From NCBI GenBank assembly GCA_004553545.1, contig SFLD01000018.1, forward strand, positions 1 to 43,026: a stretch of 43,026 nt of DNA. Reading direction: 5' to 3'. The notes beneath the pieces are model-generated. The model was not told the origin of the DNA. It was given only the letters and a program-made list of their open reading frames with translations, and ran no database searches. Position numbers and translations under genes: made by a program. This DNA is from Clostridiales bacterium (GTDB lineage Bacteria; Bacillota; Clostridia; Oscillospirales; Oscillospiraceae). Shown here one piece after another: positions 7,866 through 14,922 of this stretch (positions are counted from its first letter, which is position 1; each line of letters opens with the position of its first letter).

Positions 7866-9059
7866 TCAGAAGATCTTGCGCTTGTCGCCGGACTCGTCCA
7901 TGGCCCGGAGAGCGGCCACGGGATCCTTCACCTTACTCATCATGATCATGGCGGCAATGATGTAGGGCTTGAAGGAAGCCTGCTTGTACAGGGGCACCAG
8001 GTACCGGTCGAAGACAGAGCGGTCCACCTCGCCCTCGGGGCAGGAGAGGCCGGTAATGTCGGCGGGCAGGCAGTGGAGGTAGAGTGCGGAGCCGTTCTTG
8101 GTCTTCTTCATCATCTCCTCGGTGCAGGCCCAGTCCTTATGGGTGGCGTTCTGGGCCAGGAGGCGCTGCTCCAGGGCGTCGATGCCGGCCTTGTCGCCTG
8201 CCTGATAGAGCTTGGTGCGCTCCTCCATGGCGGCGAAGGGCGCCCAGGACTTGGGATAGACGATGTCGGCGCTCTCGAAGGCTTCCTCCATGGAGGACAC
8301 CTTTCGATAGCTGCCGCCGGTGGCGGCAGCGTTCTTCCGGGCGATCTCCTCCACCTCGGGCATCACGTCATAGCCCTCGGGATGGGCCAGGACCACGTCC
8401 ATGCCGAAGCGGGTGAAAAGGCCGATGACGCCCTGAGGGACGGAGAGGGGCTTGCCGTAGGAGGGGCTGTAGGCCCAGGTCATGGCCACCTTCTTGCCCT
8501 TCAGGTTCTCCACGCCGCCGAACTGATGGATGACATGCAGCATATCCGCCATGCACTGGGTGGGATGATCCACGTCGCACTGGAGGTTCACAAGCGTGGG
8601 CTGCTGCTCCAGAATGCCGTCCCGGTAGCCTTCCTTCACGGCGTCCATGAAGGTCTTCTGATACTTGTGACCCTCGCCGATGAACATGTCGTCCCGGATG
8701 CCGATGACGTCGGCCATGAAGGAGACCATGTTGGCGGTCTCCCGGACGGTCTCGCCGTGGGCGATCTGGCTCTTCTTCTCGTCCAGGTCCTGGCACTGAA
8801 GGCCCAGCAGGTTGCAGGCGGAGGCGAAGGAGAAGCGGGTGCGGGTGGAGTTATCCCGGAAGATAGAGATGCCGAGGCCGGAGTCGAAGACGCGGGTGGA
8901 CTTGTTCCGCTCCCGCAGATCCCGCAGGGCGTCCGCCACGGTGAAGATGGCGTCCAGCTCCTCGTCGGTCTTGTCCCAGGTCCAGTAGAAGTCGTTCTTG
9001 TACATATCGTTGATATGCAGGGTCTCCAGATGCCGGGTGAGTTCAGTGATCTTAGACAT
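7866..9059 (-). CDS. ygeW: Knotted carbamoyltransferase YgeW
   Basis: A 397-residue member of the aspartate/ornithine carbamoyltransferase fold, in the YgeW branch that has a knotted C-terminal domain. It transfers a carbamoyl group between carbamoyl phosphate and an amine; in a catabolic cluster it would run as phosphorolysis of an N-carbamoyl compound. Visible sites are the carbamoyl-phosphate motif STRTR (71-75), HPTQ (165-168) and HCLP (329-332). The segment TWAYSPSYGKPLSVPQG (about 194-210) replaces the substrate loops of ornithine and aspartate enzymes and is typical of YgeW. The ATG has AAGGAG upstream. It sits between ygeY and arcC as in the E. coli yge/yqe region and many clostridia. 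Its exact natural substrate is not shown by the sequence; a ureido derivative from purine breakdown is the best guess. Confidence 0.94.
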   Translation of the reverse strand: MSKITELTRHLETLHINDMYKNDFYWTWDKTDEELDAIFTVADALRDLRERNKSTRVFDSGLGISIFRDNSTRTRFSFASACNLLGLQCQDLDEKKSQIAHGETVRETANMVSFMADVIGIRDDMFIGEGHKYQKTFMDAVKEGYRDGILEQQPTLVNLQCDVDHPTQCMADMLHVIHQFGGVENLKGKKVAMTWAYSPSYGKPLSVPQGVIGLFTRFGMDVVLAHPEGYDVMPEVEEIARKNAAATGGSYRKVSSMEEAFESADIVYPKSWAPFAAMEERTKLYQAGDKAGIDALEQRLLAQNATHKDWACTEEMMKKTKNGSALYLHCLPADITGLSCPEGEVDRSVFDRYLVPLYKQASFKPYIIAAMIMMSKVKDPVAALRAMDESGDKRKIF

Positions 9060-9128
9060 GGTGAAAGTCTCTCCTTCTCTCGATTTTCATTTCAGACAGC
9101 CGCCCCGGGGGGCGGGAAAACGCGCCCC

Positions 9129-9152
9129 GTGCCCCGGGCAGACCCGGGGCAC
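9129..9152 (-). terminator. Intercistronic hairpin between ygeY and ygeW
   Basis: Perfect 10-bp GC stem (9129-9138 / 9143-9152), loop CAGA, 14 bases after the ygeY stop. There is no true U-run (a TTTT lies 12 bases later), so read-through into ygeW is expected. Confidence 0.5.
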
Positions 9153-9165
9153 AGGCTTAGTATCC

Positions 9166-10554
9166 TTACTTGATGTCGTTGTTGGTCTTGCCGCCCCGGT
9201 ACTCGCAGACGTCCTCGTCGCCCTTGCCCTTGTAGAGGGCGGGAGCGGCGGCGTAGACGGCGGCGCAGGTGACGAGATCCTGCTTCCAGGTGATCTCGTT
9301 GGGGGCGTGGGCCTGAGCCTCCGCGCCGGGACCGAAGCCCACACAGGGGATACCGTAGCGGCCCTGAATGGAGACGCCGTTGGTGGAGAAGGTCCACTTA
9401 TCCACCAGGGGACGGCCCTCACGGGCGGGCATGGCGGCGGGGGTGCCGATGCGCTCGGTGCCGAACATGCCGTGGTAGGCGTCCACCAGCGCCTGAACGT
9501 GGGGGGCGTTGGCCTTATTGATCCAGGTGGGGAAGTAGCACTCAGTGGGGTAGCTGAGGCCCGTCCAGGCGGGACGGTCATACATATACATGGAGACCTT
9601 CACATCGTCGCCGTACTTCTTCACGGCGGGGAGGCTGCGGATCTCGTCCAGGCAGTAATCCCAGGGCTCGCCAGCGGTCATGCGGCGGTCGAGAGACACG
9701 GCGCAGCTGTCCGCCACGGCGCAGCGGGAGGGAGAGGTATAGAAGATCTGGGACACGGTGACAGAGCCCCGGCCCAGGAAGCGGGCGTCCTCCCAGTGCT
9801 CGGGGTTATACTTGGGATTGAGCATCTTCACGAGGCCCTTGATCTCGTTCTCGTCGGAGTCGTCGTTCTCCTGGAGGGCGCGGACGTCCTGCAGGATGTC
9901 CGCCATCTTGTAGATGGCGTTGTCGCCGCGCTCGGGGGCGGAGCCGTGGCAGGAGACGCCGTGGACATCCACCCGGATCTCCATGCGGCCCCGGTGGCCG
10001 CGATAGATGCCGCCGTCGGTGGGCTCGGTGGAGACCACGAACTCGATGCGGCGCTGGGCCTCGGCCTTGCCGAAGTCCTCGTTGACGATGTACTGCCAGC
10101 AGAGGCCGTCGCAGTCCTCCTCCTGGACGGTGCCGGTGACGAGGACGGAGATGTCCTCGGGCAGGATGCCCAGGTCCTTCATGATCCTGGCGCCGTAGAC
10201 GGCGGAGACGATGCCGCCCTCCTGGTCGGAGCAGCCCCGGCCGCCGATGTCAGTGTCGTTCTCATAGCCCTCGTAGGGGTCGAACTTCCAGTTCTCGATG
10301 TTGCCGATGCCCACGGTGTCGATGTGTGCGTCGAAGGCGATGACCCGGTCGCCGGTTCCCATCCAGCCCAGGACGTTGCCCTCGCCGTCGATCTGCACCT
10401 TGTCAAAGCCCAGCTTCTCCATCTCGGCGGCGATGCGGCGGATGACGCCCTCCTCGCCGCAGCTCTCGCTGGGGATGGCCACAAGATCCCGCAGGAAGCG
10501 GGTCATGTCTGCCCGGTAGCCTTCCGCCGCCTTCTTGATCGCTTCAAAATCCAT
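9166..10554 (-). CDS. ygeY: YgeY-type M20 amidohydrolase (selenium-metabolism-linked)
   Basis: Cytoplasmic binuclear zinc hydrolase of the M20/ArgE/DapE family. At 462 residues it matches the YgeY subgroup in length and order. Metal and catalytic motifs: FDAHIDTVG (metal His77 with Asp79), GRGCSDQEGG (Asp110), TVQEEDCDG (Glu145-Glu146), STEPTD (about 176-180), the dimer-domain HGVSCHGSAPERGDNAI (about 200), and a C-terminal QAHAPNE metal His. The ATG has GGGAGG 9 bases upstream. It is the promoter-proximal gene of ygeY-ygeW-arcC and faces a divergent regulator. It would cleave an amide or ureido bond before YgeW acts. The family name comes from genomic linkage to selenium-dependent molybdenum hydroxylases; none of those genes lies in this window. 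Confidence 0.94.
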   Translation of the reverse strand: MDFEAIKKAAEGYRADMTRFLRDLVAIPSESCGEEGVIRRIAAEMEKLGFDKVQIDGEGNVLGWMGTGDRVIAFDAHIDTVGIGNIENWKFDPYEGYENDTDIGGRGCSDQEGGIVSAVYGARIMKDLGILPEDISVLVTGTVQEEDCDGLCWQYIVNEDFGKAEAQRRIEFVVSTEPTDGGIYRGHRGRMEIRVDVHGVSCHGSAPERGDNAIYKMADILQDVRALQENDDSDENEIKGLVKMLNPKYNPEHWEDARFLGRGSVTVSQIFYTSPSRCAVADSCAVSLDRRMTAGEPWDYCLDEIRSLPAVKKYGDDVKVSMYMYDRPAWTGLSYPTECYFPTWINKANAPHVQALVDAYHGMFGTERIGTPAAMPAREGRPLVDKWTFSTNGVSIQGRYGIPCVGFGPGAEAQAHAPNEITWKQDLVTCAAVYAAAPALYKGKGDEDVCEYRGGKTNNDIK

Positions 10555-10640
10555 CGTTGTCAGCCTCCCATAAATGATAATTTCCGGTCGCTGTCTCTTG
10601 CGCTCCCCGGGGTCCTTTCCGGGAAGCCTTCGCTCATACG

Positions 10641-10671
10641 TTTATCATAGCATACCTTCCCCAGATGTCAA
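10641..10671 (-). promoter_or_regulatory. ygeY operon promoter (left half of a mirrored pair)
   Basis: Minus strand: consensus -35 TTGACA (10671-10666), 16-base spacer, -10 TATGAT (10649-10644) with TGC before it. The core GTATGCTATGATAAA (10655-10641) recurs exactly at the opposing promoter, 10730-10744. Confidence 0.85.
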
Positions 10672-10713
10672 ACAAAAAATCTGAAAACCAAAAAAATATT
10701 TTGGGCAAAATCA

Positions 10714-10744
10714 TTGATTTCTCCGGAAAGTATGCTATGATAAA
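10714..10744 (+). promoter_or_regulatory. Promoter of the YheO/DauR-like regulator unit (right half of the mirrored pair)
   Basis: Plus strand: -35 TTGATT (10714-10719), 16-base spacer, extended -10 TATGAT (10736-10741). The same 15-base core as the ygeY promoter occupies 10730-10744. The 42 bases between the two -35 boxes are very A/T-rich and could serve both as UP element. Confidence 0.8.
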
Positions 10745-10751
10745 GTAGAAT

Positions 10752-10791
10752 CGGCCCGTCCGGCTGTGGAAGTTCCACAAACTCCGGGCCG
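10752..10791 (+). promoter_or_regulatory. Leader structure with 15-base palindrome before the regulator gene
   Basis: The leader holds the perfect odd palindrome TGTGGAAGTTCCACA (10765-10779). It is enclosed by CGGCCCG (10752-10758) pairing with CGGGCCG (10785-10791). As DNA it could be an autoregulatory operator just after the transcription start; as RNA it forms a two-tier hairpin ending about 20 bases before the ribosome site. No strong U-run follows. Confidence 0.55.
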
Positions 10792-10826
10792 TTTCGCCCA
10801 CTGAAAGAGCAGAGGAGGGATACCCC

Positions 10827-11483
10827 CTGGAAAGCAGCAAGCTGGACCTGCTGCGGCAGATCGCCGCGGGCATCGCGGCCCAATTCGGCCCCAGCTGCGA
10901 GGTGGTGGTCCACGACCTGAGCCGCCATCCGGACCACTCCATCGTGGCCATTGAGAACGGTCACGTCTCCGGCCGCAAAGTGGGGGACGGCGCCTCCCAC
11001 GTGGTCATCGAGCAGCTCCAGAGCCAGGACAGCGACCCGGCGGACCACCTGGCCTACCTCACCCGCACGCCGGACGGCAAGACCCTGAAATCCTCCAGCA
11101 TCTACATCCGCAACAGCCGGGGCAAGGTCTCGGCCATCCTCTCCATCAACTACGACATCTCCAAGCTCCTGATGGTGGAAAACGCCGTCAGCGAGCTCAT
11201 CTCCGTCCAGAGCCCGTCCCAGACCGAGCCGGAGAAGATCGTCAATATCTCGAGCCTCTTAGACGATCTCATCGCCCAGTCCGTGGCCCTTGTCGGCAAA
11301 CCCGTGGCCCTTATGACCAAGGACGACAAGGTCCGGGCCATCCGCTTCCTCAACGACAGCGGGGCCTTCCTCGTCACCAAGTCCGGCGACAAGGTGGCGA
11401 AGTATTTCGGGATCTCCAAGTACACACTGTATTCCTATATCGACATCAAATCCAAACAAACGGGAGGAAAAGAAGAGACATGA
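10827..11483 (+). CDS. YheO/DauR-like PAS-HTH transcriptional regulator with apparent CTG start
   Basis: Transcription factor of the YheO/DauR family: an N-terminal YheO-type PAS domain (about residues 1-120) and a C-terminal helix-turn-helix (about 160-205). The PAS part shows FGPSCEVVVHDLSRHPDHSI and IENGHVSGRKVGD. The C-terminal part, KDDKVRAIRFLNDSGAFL...KVAKYFGISKYTLYSYID, is the family's recognition region. Family members run near 215-220 residues. The first GTG in frame (10902) would cut off about 25 conserved residues. The frame stays open back to a stop at 10746 with no ATG, GTG or TTG, but a CTG at 10827 has GGAGGG (10814-10819) 7 bases upstream and gives 218 residues. I therefore place the start at this CTG. 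DauR relatives control D-amino-acid catabolism; here it probably controls the divergent operons. Its stop overlaps the next ATG (ATGA). Confidence 0.85.
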   Translation: MESSKLDLLRQIAAGIAAQFGPSCEVVVHDLSRHPDHSIVAIENGHVSGRKVGDGASHVVIEQLQSQDSDPADHLAYLTRTPDGKTLKSSSIYIRNSRGKVSAILSINYDISKLLMVENAVSELISVQSPSQTEPEKIVNISSLLDDLIAQSVALVGKPVALMTKDDKVRAIRFLNDSGAFLVTKSGDKVAKYFGISKYTLYSYIDIKSKQTGGKEET

Positions 11484-12952
11484 TCGATTTCTCTGTCCAG
11501 AAGACCGGCCTGGAGCACAACATCCAGAAGGCCCGGGAGAACCACATCATCATCCCCACCATCGCCCAGATGCAGCACCCCGAGACCATCCCCGGCAAGA
11601 TCCAGGACCAGCTGAAAAACGTCGGCCTCTGGGACATCAACCCCCTGAACCTTTTCCGCATCACCTGGAAGAATGAGGCCAAGGAGTTCGGCGGTCTCTA
11701 TCAGGCCGTGCCCAACTACATCGAGTTCCCCTCTGAGCTCACCGGCGTGCCCTGCCGCATCGTCGCCATGGTGGGCAAGTGGTTCCCCACCGGCTGCCAC
11801 AAGGTGGGCGCCTCCTTCGGCTGCCTTGCTCCCCGTCTCGTGACCGGTCAGTTCGACGCCACCTATCACAAGGCCGTCTGGCCCTCTACCGGCAACTACT
11901 GCCGCGGCGGCGCCTTCAACTCCAAGCTCCTGGCCTGCCAGAGCGTGGCCATCCTCCCCGCCGAGATGAGCAAGGAGCGCTTTGAGTGGCTGCGCACCAT
12001 CGCCGGCGAGGTCATCGCCACCCCCGGCTGCGAGTCCAACGTCAAGGAGATCTTCGACAAGACCAATGAGCTCAAGCAGGATCCCCAGTACATGATCTTC
12101 AACCAGTTCGAGGAGATGGGCAATCCCCTCTGGCACTACAACGTGACGGGCAACGCCCTGGCGGACGTCTTTGAAGCCATCAAGCGCCCCGGCGATCACT
12201 TTGCCGGTGCCTGCTTCACCTCCGGCTCCGCCGGCACCCTCTCCACCGGCGACCGGCTGAAGGACCTCTATCCCACCCTGAAGCTGGCCGTGGGCGAGGC
12301 CCTGCAGTGCCCCACCATCCTGGAGAACGGCTTCGGCGGCCACCGCATCGAGGGCATCGGCGACAAGCACATCCCCTGGATCCACAACGTGAAGAACACC
12401 GACATGGCCATCGCCATCGACGATGAGGACTCCCAGCGGGTCCTGCGCTTCTTCAACTCCGCCGAGGGCAAGAAGTACATGCTGGAGGAGCTGAAGCTGG
12501 ATCCCGAATTCGTGGAGAAGCTCAGCTGGCTGGGCATCAGCGGCATCGCCAACCTCATGTGCTGCATCAAGATGGCCAAGTACTATGAGTTCACCGAGCA
12601 CGACATCGTGGGCACCGTCCTCACCGACTCCGCCGTCATGTACGGCAGCCGCATCGAGGAGCTCAACGCCGAGGGTGAGTACCGCGAGCGGGACGCCGCC
12701 GTGGACTACAACCTCCACCTGGCCGGCCTCAAGACCGACAGCATGATGGAGCTCAACTACGTCCAGCGCAAGCGGGTCCACAACCTGAAGTACTACACTT
12801 GGGTGGAGCAGCAGGGCAAGACCAGCGAGGAGCTCAACGCCCTCTGGTACGACACCGAGGGTACCTGGGACGCCGTCCACAAGCAGGCGGCGGAGCTGGA
12901 CGAGATGATCAACGAGTTCAACGAGGCCACCGGCCTTCTCAAGAACCTTTAA
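11480..12952 (+). CDS. Fold-type II PLP-dependent enzyme, TrpB/cysteine-synthase-like, function unknown
   Basis: A 490-residue PLP enzyme, longer than cysteine synthases or DpaL (about 300-400). The cofactor lysine is in FPTGCHKVGAS (Lys108), which resembles the TGAHK motif of tryptophan synthase beta. An Asn loop STGNYCRGGAFNSKLLA (about 135-151) and a Ser/Gly phosphate cradle FTSGSAGTLSTGDR (about 240-253) complete the fold-II signature. The protein ends with a long helical region (DEMINEFNEATGLL). Databases usually carry such proteins as PLP-dependent beta-subunit-like; I know of no assigned reaction. Translation is coupled to the regulator by ATGA, and it lies divergent from ygeY-ygeW-arcC. 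A lyase or deaminase acting on the amino acid released by YgeY/YgeW is my inference. An alternative is a beta-replacement enzyme making an unusual amino acid. Confidence 0.85.
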   Translation: MIDFSVQKTGLEHNIQKARENHIIIPTIAQMQHPETIPGKIQDQLKNVGLWDINPLNLFRITWKNEAKEFGGLYQAVPNYIEFPSELTGVPCRIVAMVGKWFPTGCHKVGASFGCLAPRLVTGQFDATYHKAVWPSTGNYCRGGAFNSKLLACQSVAILPAEMSKERFEWLRTIAGEVIATPGCESNVKEIFDKTNELKQDPQYMIFNQFEEMGNPLWHYNVTGNALADVFEAIKRPGDHFAGACFTSGSAGTLSTGDRLKDLYPTLKLAVGEALQCPTILENGFGGHRIEGIGDKHIPWIHNVKNTDMAIAIDDEDSQRVLRFFNSAEGKKYMLEELKLDPEFVEKLSWLGISGIANLMCCIKMAKYYEFTEHDIVGTVLTDSAVMYGSRIEELNAEGEYRERDAAVDYNLHLAGLKTDSMMELNYVQRKRVHNLKYYTWVEQQGKTSEELNALWYDTEGTWDAVHKQAAELDEMINEFNEATGLLKNL

Positions 12953-13328
12953 GCGCTTTCGAGAGGGGGACTGCGTCCCCCCTCGACCTTCCCCCTTCCC
13001 TTTTGCGGCCCAGCCGCAAAAGGGAAATGGAACGGCACTCCGCTCGGGTGCCGCCGCTTTGGCGGCGACACCTCGCTCCGTGAGTCGTATTTTTCCCGAC
13101 GTACAGAAGGTGAATTGCCCCGAAGGGGCAAGAGAAGCCACCCTGGGGTGCGCCGCCGGGAAAAATGATTTGGATTCTTTCCGCCTTACGGCGGAAACCA
13201 AAGGGGCCCTAGCCCCTTTGGAAACCCTGAAAATTGCATCAAACCATTGCCGAAGGGCGGGCGGAACGCCCGCCCTTCGATTTTTTCGTCCGCCGAAAAC
13301 GGCGGGCCTGGAAAGAAGGAGGATCCAC
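12953..13328 (+). repeat. Hairpin-dense intergenic element (nine stems in about 350 bases)
   Basis: Between the PLP enzyme and the threonine-synthase-like gene there is no credible coding frame but a chain of inverted repeats: 12960-12985, 12996-13026 (perfect 14 bp), 13033-13053, 13053-13066, 13115-13131 (perfect 7 bp), 13178-13197 (8 bp), 13198-13221 (perfect 10 bp), 13251-13279 (perfect 13 bp, then T6) and 13290-13305. A larger pair, ATTTTTCCCG (13089-13098) / CGGGAAAAAT (13157-13166), encloses the fifth. The density exceeds what termination needs and suggests a dispersed palindromic repeat or structured RNA. Confidence 0.7.
13251..13286 (+). terminator. Terminator/attenuator just ahead of the threonine-synthase-like gene
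   Basis: Perfect 13-bp stem (13251-13263 / 13267-13279), loop GAA, then A and six T (13281-13286). It ends 43 bases before the next ATG and no promoter is evident in between. The downstream gene must depend on read-through or on an unseen promoter. Confidence 0.8.
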
Positions 13329-14573
13329 ATGCTGAAAAACGTCAAGTGCGCCAAGTGCGTCAAGTGCGGGAAGGAGTACCCCGCCACCCCGGATGTCACC
13401 ACCTGCGAGTGCGGCGGCATTCTGGACATCGTCTATGACTACGACTACATCAAGTCCCGCCTCACCAAGGAGAAGCTGGCCGCCCGGAAGGACCTGACCA
13501 TGTGGCGCTACCGGGAGCTCCTCCCCATCGAGGAGGAGACGGAGAACACCCCCCTGCGGGTGGGCAACACCCCCCTCTATGAGGAGCCCCGTCTCGCGGA
13601 AATGCTGGGCCTCGGCCATCTCTACGTGAAGGACGACGGCCTGAACCCCACCTCCTCCCTGAAGGACCGGGCCAGCGCCATGGCCGTGGCCAAGGCCAAG
13701 GAGGCCGGGAAGGACATCATCGCCTGCTCCTCCACCGGCAACGCCGCCTCGTCTCTCGCAGGCAACGCCGCCGCCGCCGGGATGAAGACCTACATCTTCG
13801 TCCCCTCCCGGGCCCCCAAGGGCAAGGTCGCCCAGCTGCTGACCTTCGGCGCCACCGTGGTCTCCGTCCAGGGCAACTATGAGGAGACCTTCGAGCTCTC
13901 CAGCAAGGCCATCGACCGCTGGGGCTGGTATAACCGCAACGCCGCCGTGAACCCCTACCTCTCCGAGGGTAAGAAGACCGTGTCCCTGGAGATCTGCGAG
14001 CAGCTCCAGTGGAAGGCCCCGGACTACATCGCCGTGGCCGTGGGCGACGGCTGCACCATCGGCGGCGTCTGGAAGGGCCTCAAGGACCTCTACGCCATCG
14101 GCTTCATCGATAAGCTCCCCCGGCTCATCTCCTGCCAGGCGGAGGGCTGCTGCCCCCTGAACCGGGCCATCGAGGAGAAGGCCCCCTGGCACCCCATGGA
14201 GGAGAACACCCTGGCGGACTCCATCGCCGTGGGCGTGCCCCGGAACCCCGACAAGGCCCTCCAGGCCATCGAGGAGTCCCACGGCCTCGTGGTGAACGTC
14301 TCCGACGCGGAGATCATGGCCGCCCAGAAGCTCCTCGGCAGCGTCTGCGGTCTCTTCGGCGAGCCCGCCGGCGTCACCGGCACCGCCGGCGTCAAGAAGC
14401 TCTGCGAGATGGGCGTCCTGGGCAAGGACGACACCGTGGTCACCATGATCTCCGGCAACGGCCTCAAGGACGTGGAGAACGCCATCAAAGCCGCCGGCGC
14501 CCCCATCTCCTGCCCCAACGACATGGAGAGCCTTCTCAAAGCCTTCGCCGCCAACAACGTCGACGCCAAGTGA
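13329..14573 (+). CDS. Threonine-synthase-like PLP enzyme with N-terminal zinc ribbon
   Basis: A 414-residue fold-type II PLP enzyme of the ThrC family. Canonical ThrC converts O-phosphohomoserine to threonine; relatives include cysteate synthase. It opens with a zinc-ribbon pattern: Cys7/Cys10/Cys13 and Cys26/Cys28. Then come NTPLY, the cofactor lysine in NPTSSLKDRAS (Lys112), the CSSTGNAASSLAG loop (about 136-148), VAVGDGCTIGGVWKG (about 236-250, phosphate cradle) and SGNGLKD near the C-terminus. The start is the ATG at 13329 with AAGGAGG 6 bases upstream; the frame is open further but without a ribosome site. Position after the 490-residue PLP enzyme, and the lack of hom/thrB genes nearby, make a biosynthetic threonine role uncertain. 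A catabolic elimination acting with YgeY/YgeW/ArcC is equally possible. Confidence 0.88.
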   Translation: MLKNVKCAKCVKCGKEYPATPDVTTCECGGILDIVYDYDYIKSRLTKEKLAARKDLTMWRYRELLPIEEETENTPLRVGNTPLYEEPRLAEMLGLGHLYVKDDGLNPTSSLKDRASAMAVAKAKEAGKDIIACSSTGNAASSLAGNAAAAGMKTYIFVPSRAPKGKVAQLLTFGATVVSVQGNYEETFELSSKAIDRWGWYNRNAAVNPYLSEGKKTVSLEICEQLQWKAPDYIAVAVGDGCTIGGVWKGLKDLYAIGFIDKLPRLISCQAEGCCPLNRAIEEKAPWHPMEENTLADSIAVGVPRNPDKALQAIEESHGLVVNVSDAEIMAAQKLLGSVCGLFGEPAGVTGTAGVKKLCEMGVLGKDDTVVTMISGNGLKDVENAIKAAGAPISCPNDMESLLKAFAANNVDAK

Positions 14574-14582
14574 TCCCCCCCA

Positions 14583-14615
14583 GGAGGAGCCGCCCCGCGG
14601 CTCCTCCCCTTTTTG
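14583..14615 (+). terminator. Terminator after the threonine-synthase-like gene
   Basis: Perfect 11-bp GC stem (14583-14593 / 14597-14607), loop CCC, then CC and T5; 10 bases after the stop codon. Confidence 0.85.
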
Positions 14616-14617
14616 CA

Positions 14618-14647
14618 CCCCACCTCCCTCTTGCATTTTTTCTGCTC
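14618..14647. repeat. 30-base direct repeat, copy 1
   Basis: An exact 30-base match to 24634-24663 (CCCCACCTCCCTCTTGC followed by ATTTTTTCTGCTC). This copy lies between two terminators and does not form a promoter with the downstream sequence. Confidence 0.85.
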
Positions 14648-14670
14648 TTCTTTTCCCTCTTTCGATACGG

Positions 14671-14709
14671 AAAAACCGGCCCGGGAGCAAAGCTCCCGGG
14701 CCGGTTTTT
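14671..14709. terminator. Bidirectional terminator between the convergent genes
   Basis: Perfect 18-bp inverted repeat (14671-14688 / 14692-14709), loop AAA, with A5 on the left and T5 on the right, so it can terminate on both strands. On the minus strand it ends the giant SLH gene. Confidence 0.92.
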
Positions 14710-14719
14710 GCAAAAGGTC

Positions 14720-14922
14720 TCAGTTTGCCTTGGTATAAGCGCGATAGAGGAAGGTCACGCTCTGGCCGCGGGTACAGGTGTCATTCGGGCTGAAAGTGGT
14801 CTCGGTGGTGCCCTTGGTCACACCGTTCTCCACCGCCCAGAGGACCGCCTGATAGCAGAACATGCTCTCCTGGATGTCCTGGAAGGGATTCACCGTGGTC
14901 TTGGGGGCAGGGGCCGGCCGCG
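14720..14922 (-). pseudogene. Displaced C-terminal tail of the giant surface protein (last SLH domain)
   Basis: In the frame shifted by one base from the giant protein, the region reads PAPKTTVNPFQDIQ, then YQAVLWAVENGVTKG, then TFSPNDTCTRGQSVTFLYRAYTKAN and a stop at 14720, just before the terminator. This is a complete SLH domain. It belongs directly after FLWRAAG of the upstream frame. Removing one C from the C4 run at 14910-14913 (G4 on the plus strand), or from the nearby C5 at 14903-14907, joins the two. Confidence 0.85.

Noticed and set aside
10555..10826. Purine or other riboswitch ahead of ygeY or the regulator
   Set aside because: No conserved riboswitch core could be recognised; only promoter elements and simple palindromes are seen.
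12953..13328. CRISPR array
   Set aside because: The inverted repeats differ from each other in sequence and spacing; there are no repeated units with spacers and no cas genes.
11435..13429. Minus-strand open frame of 664 codons opposite the PLP enzyme
   Set aside because: Antisense shadow; the plus strand has clear PLP motifs and a coupled start.
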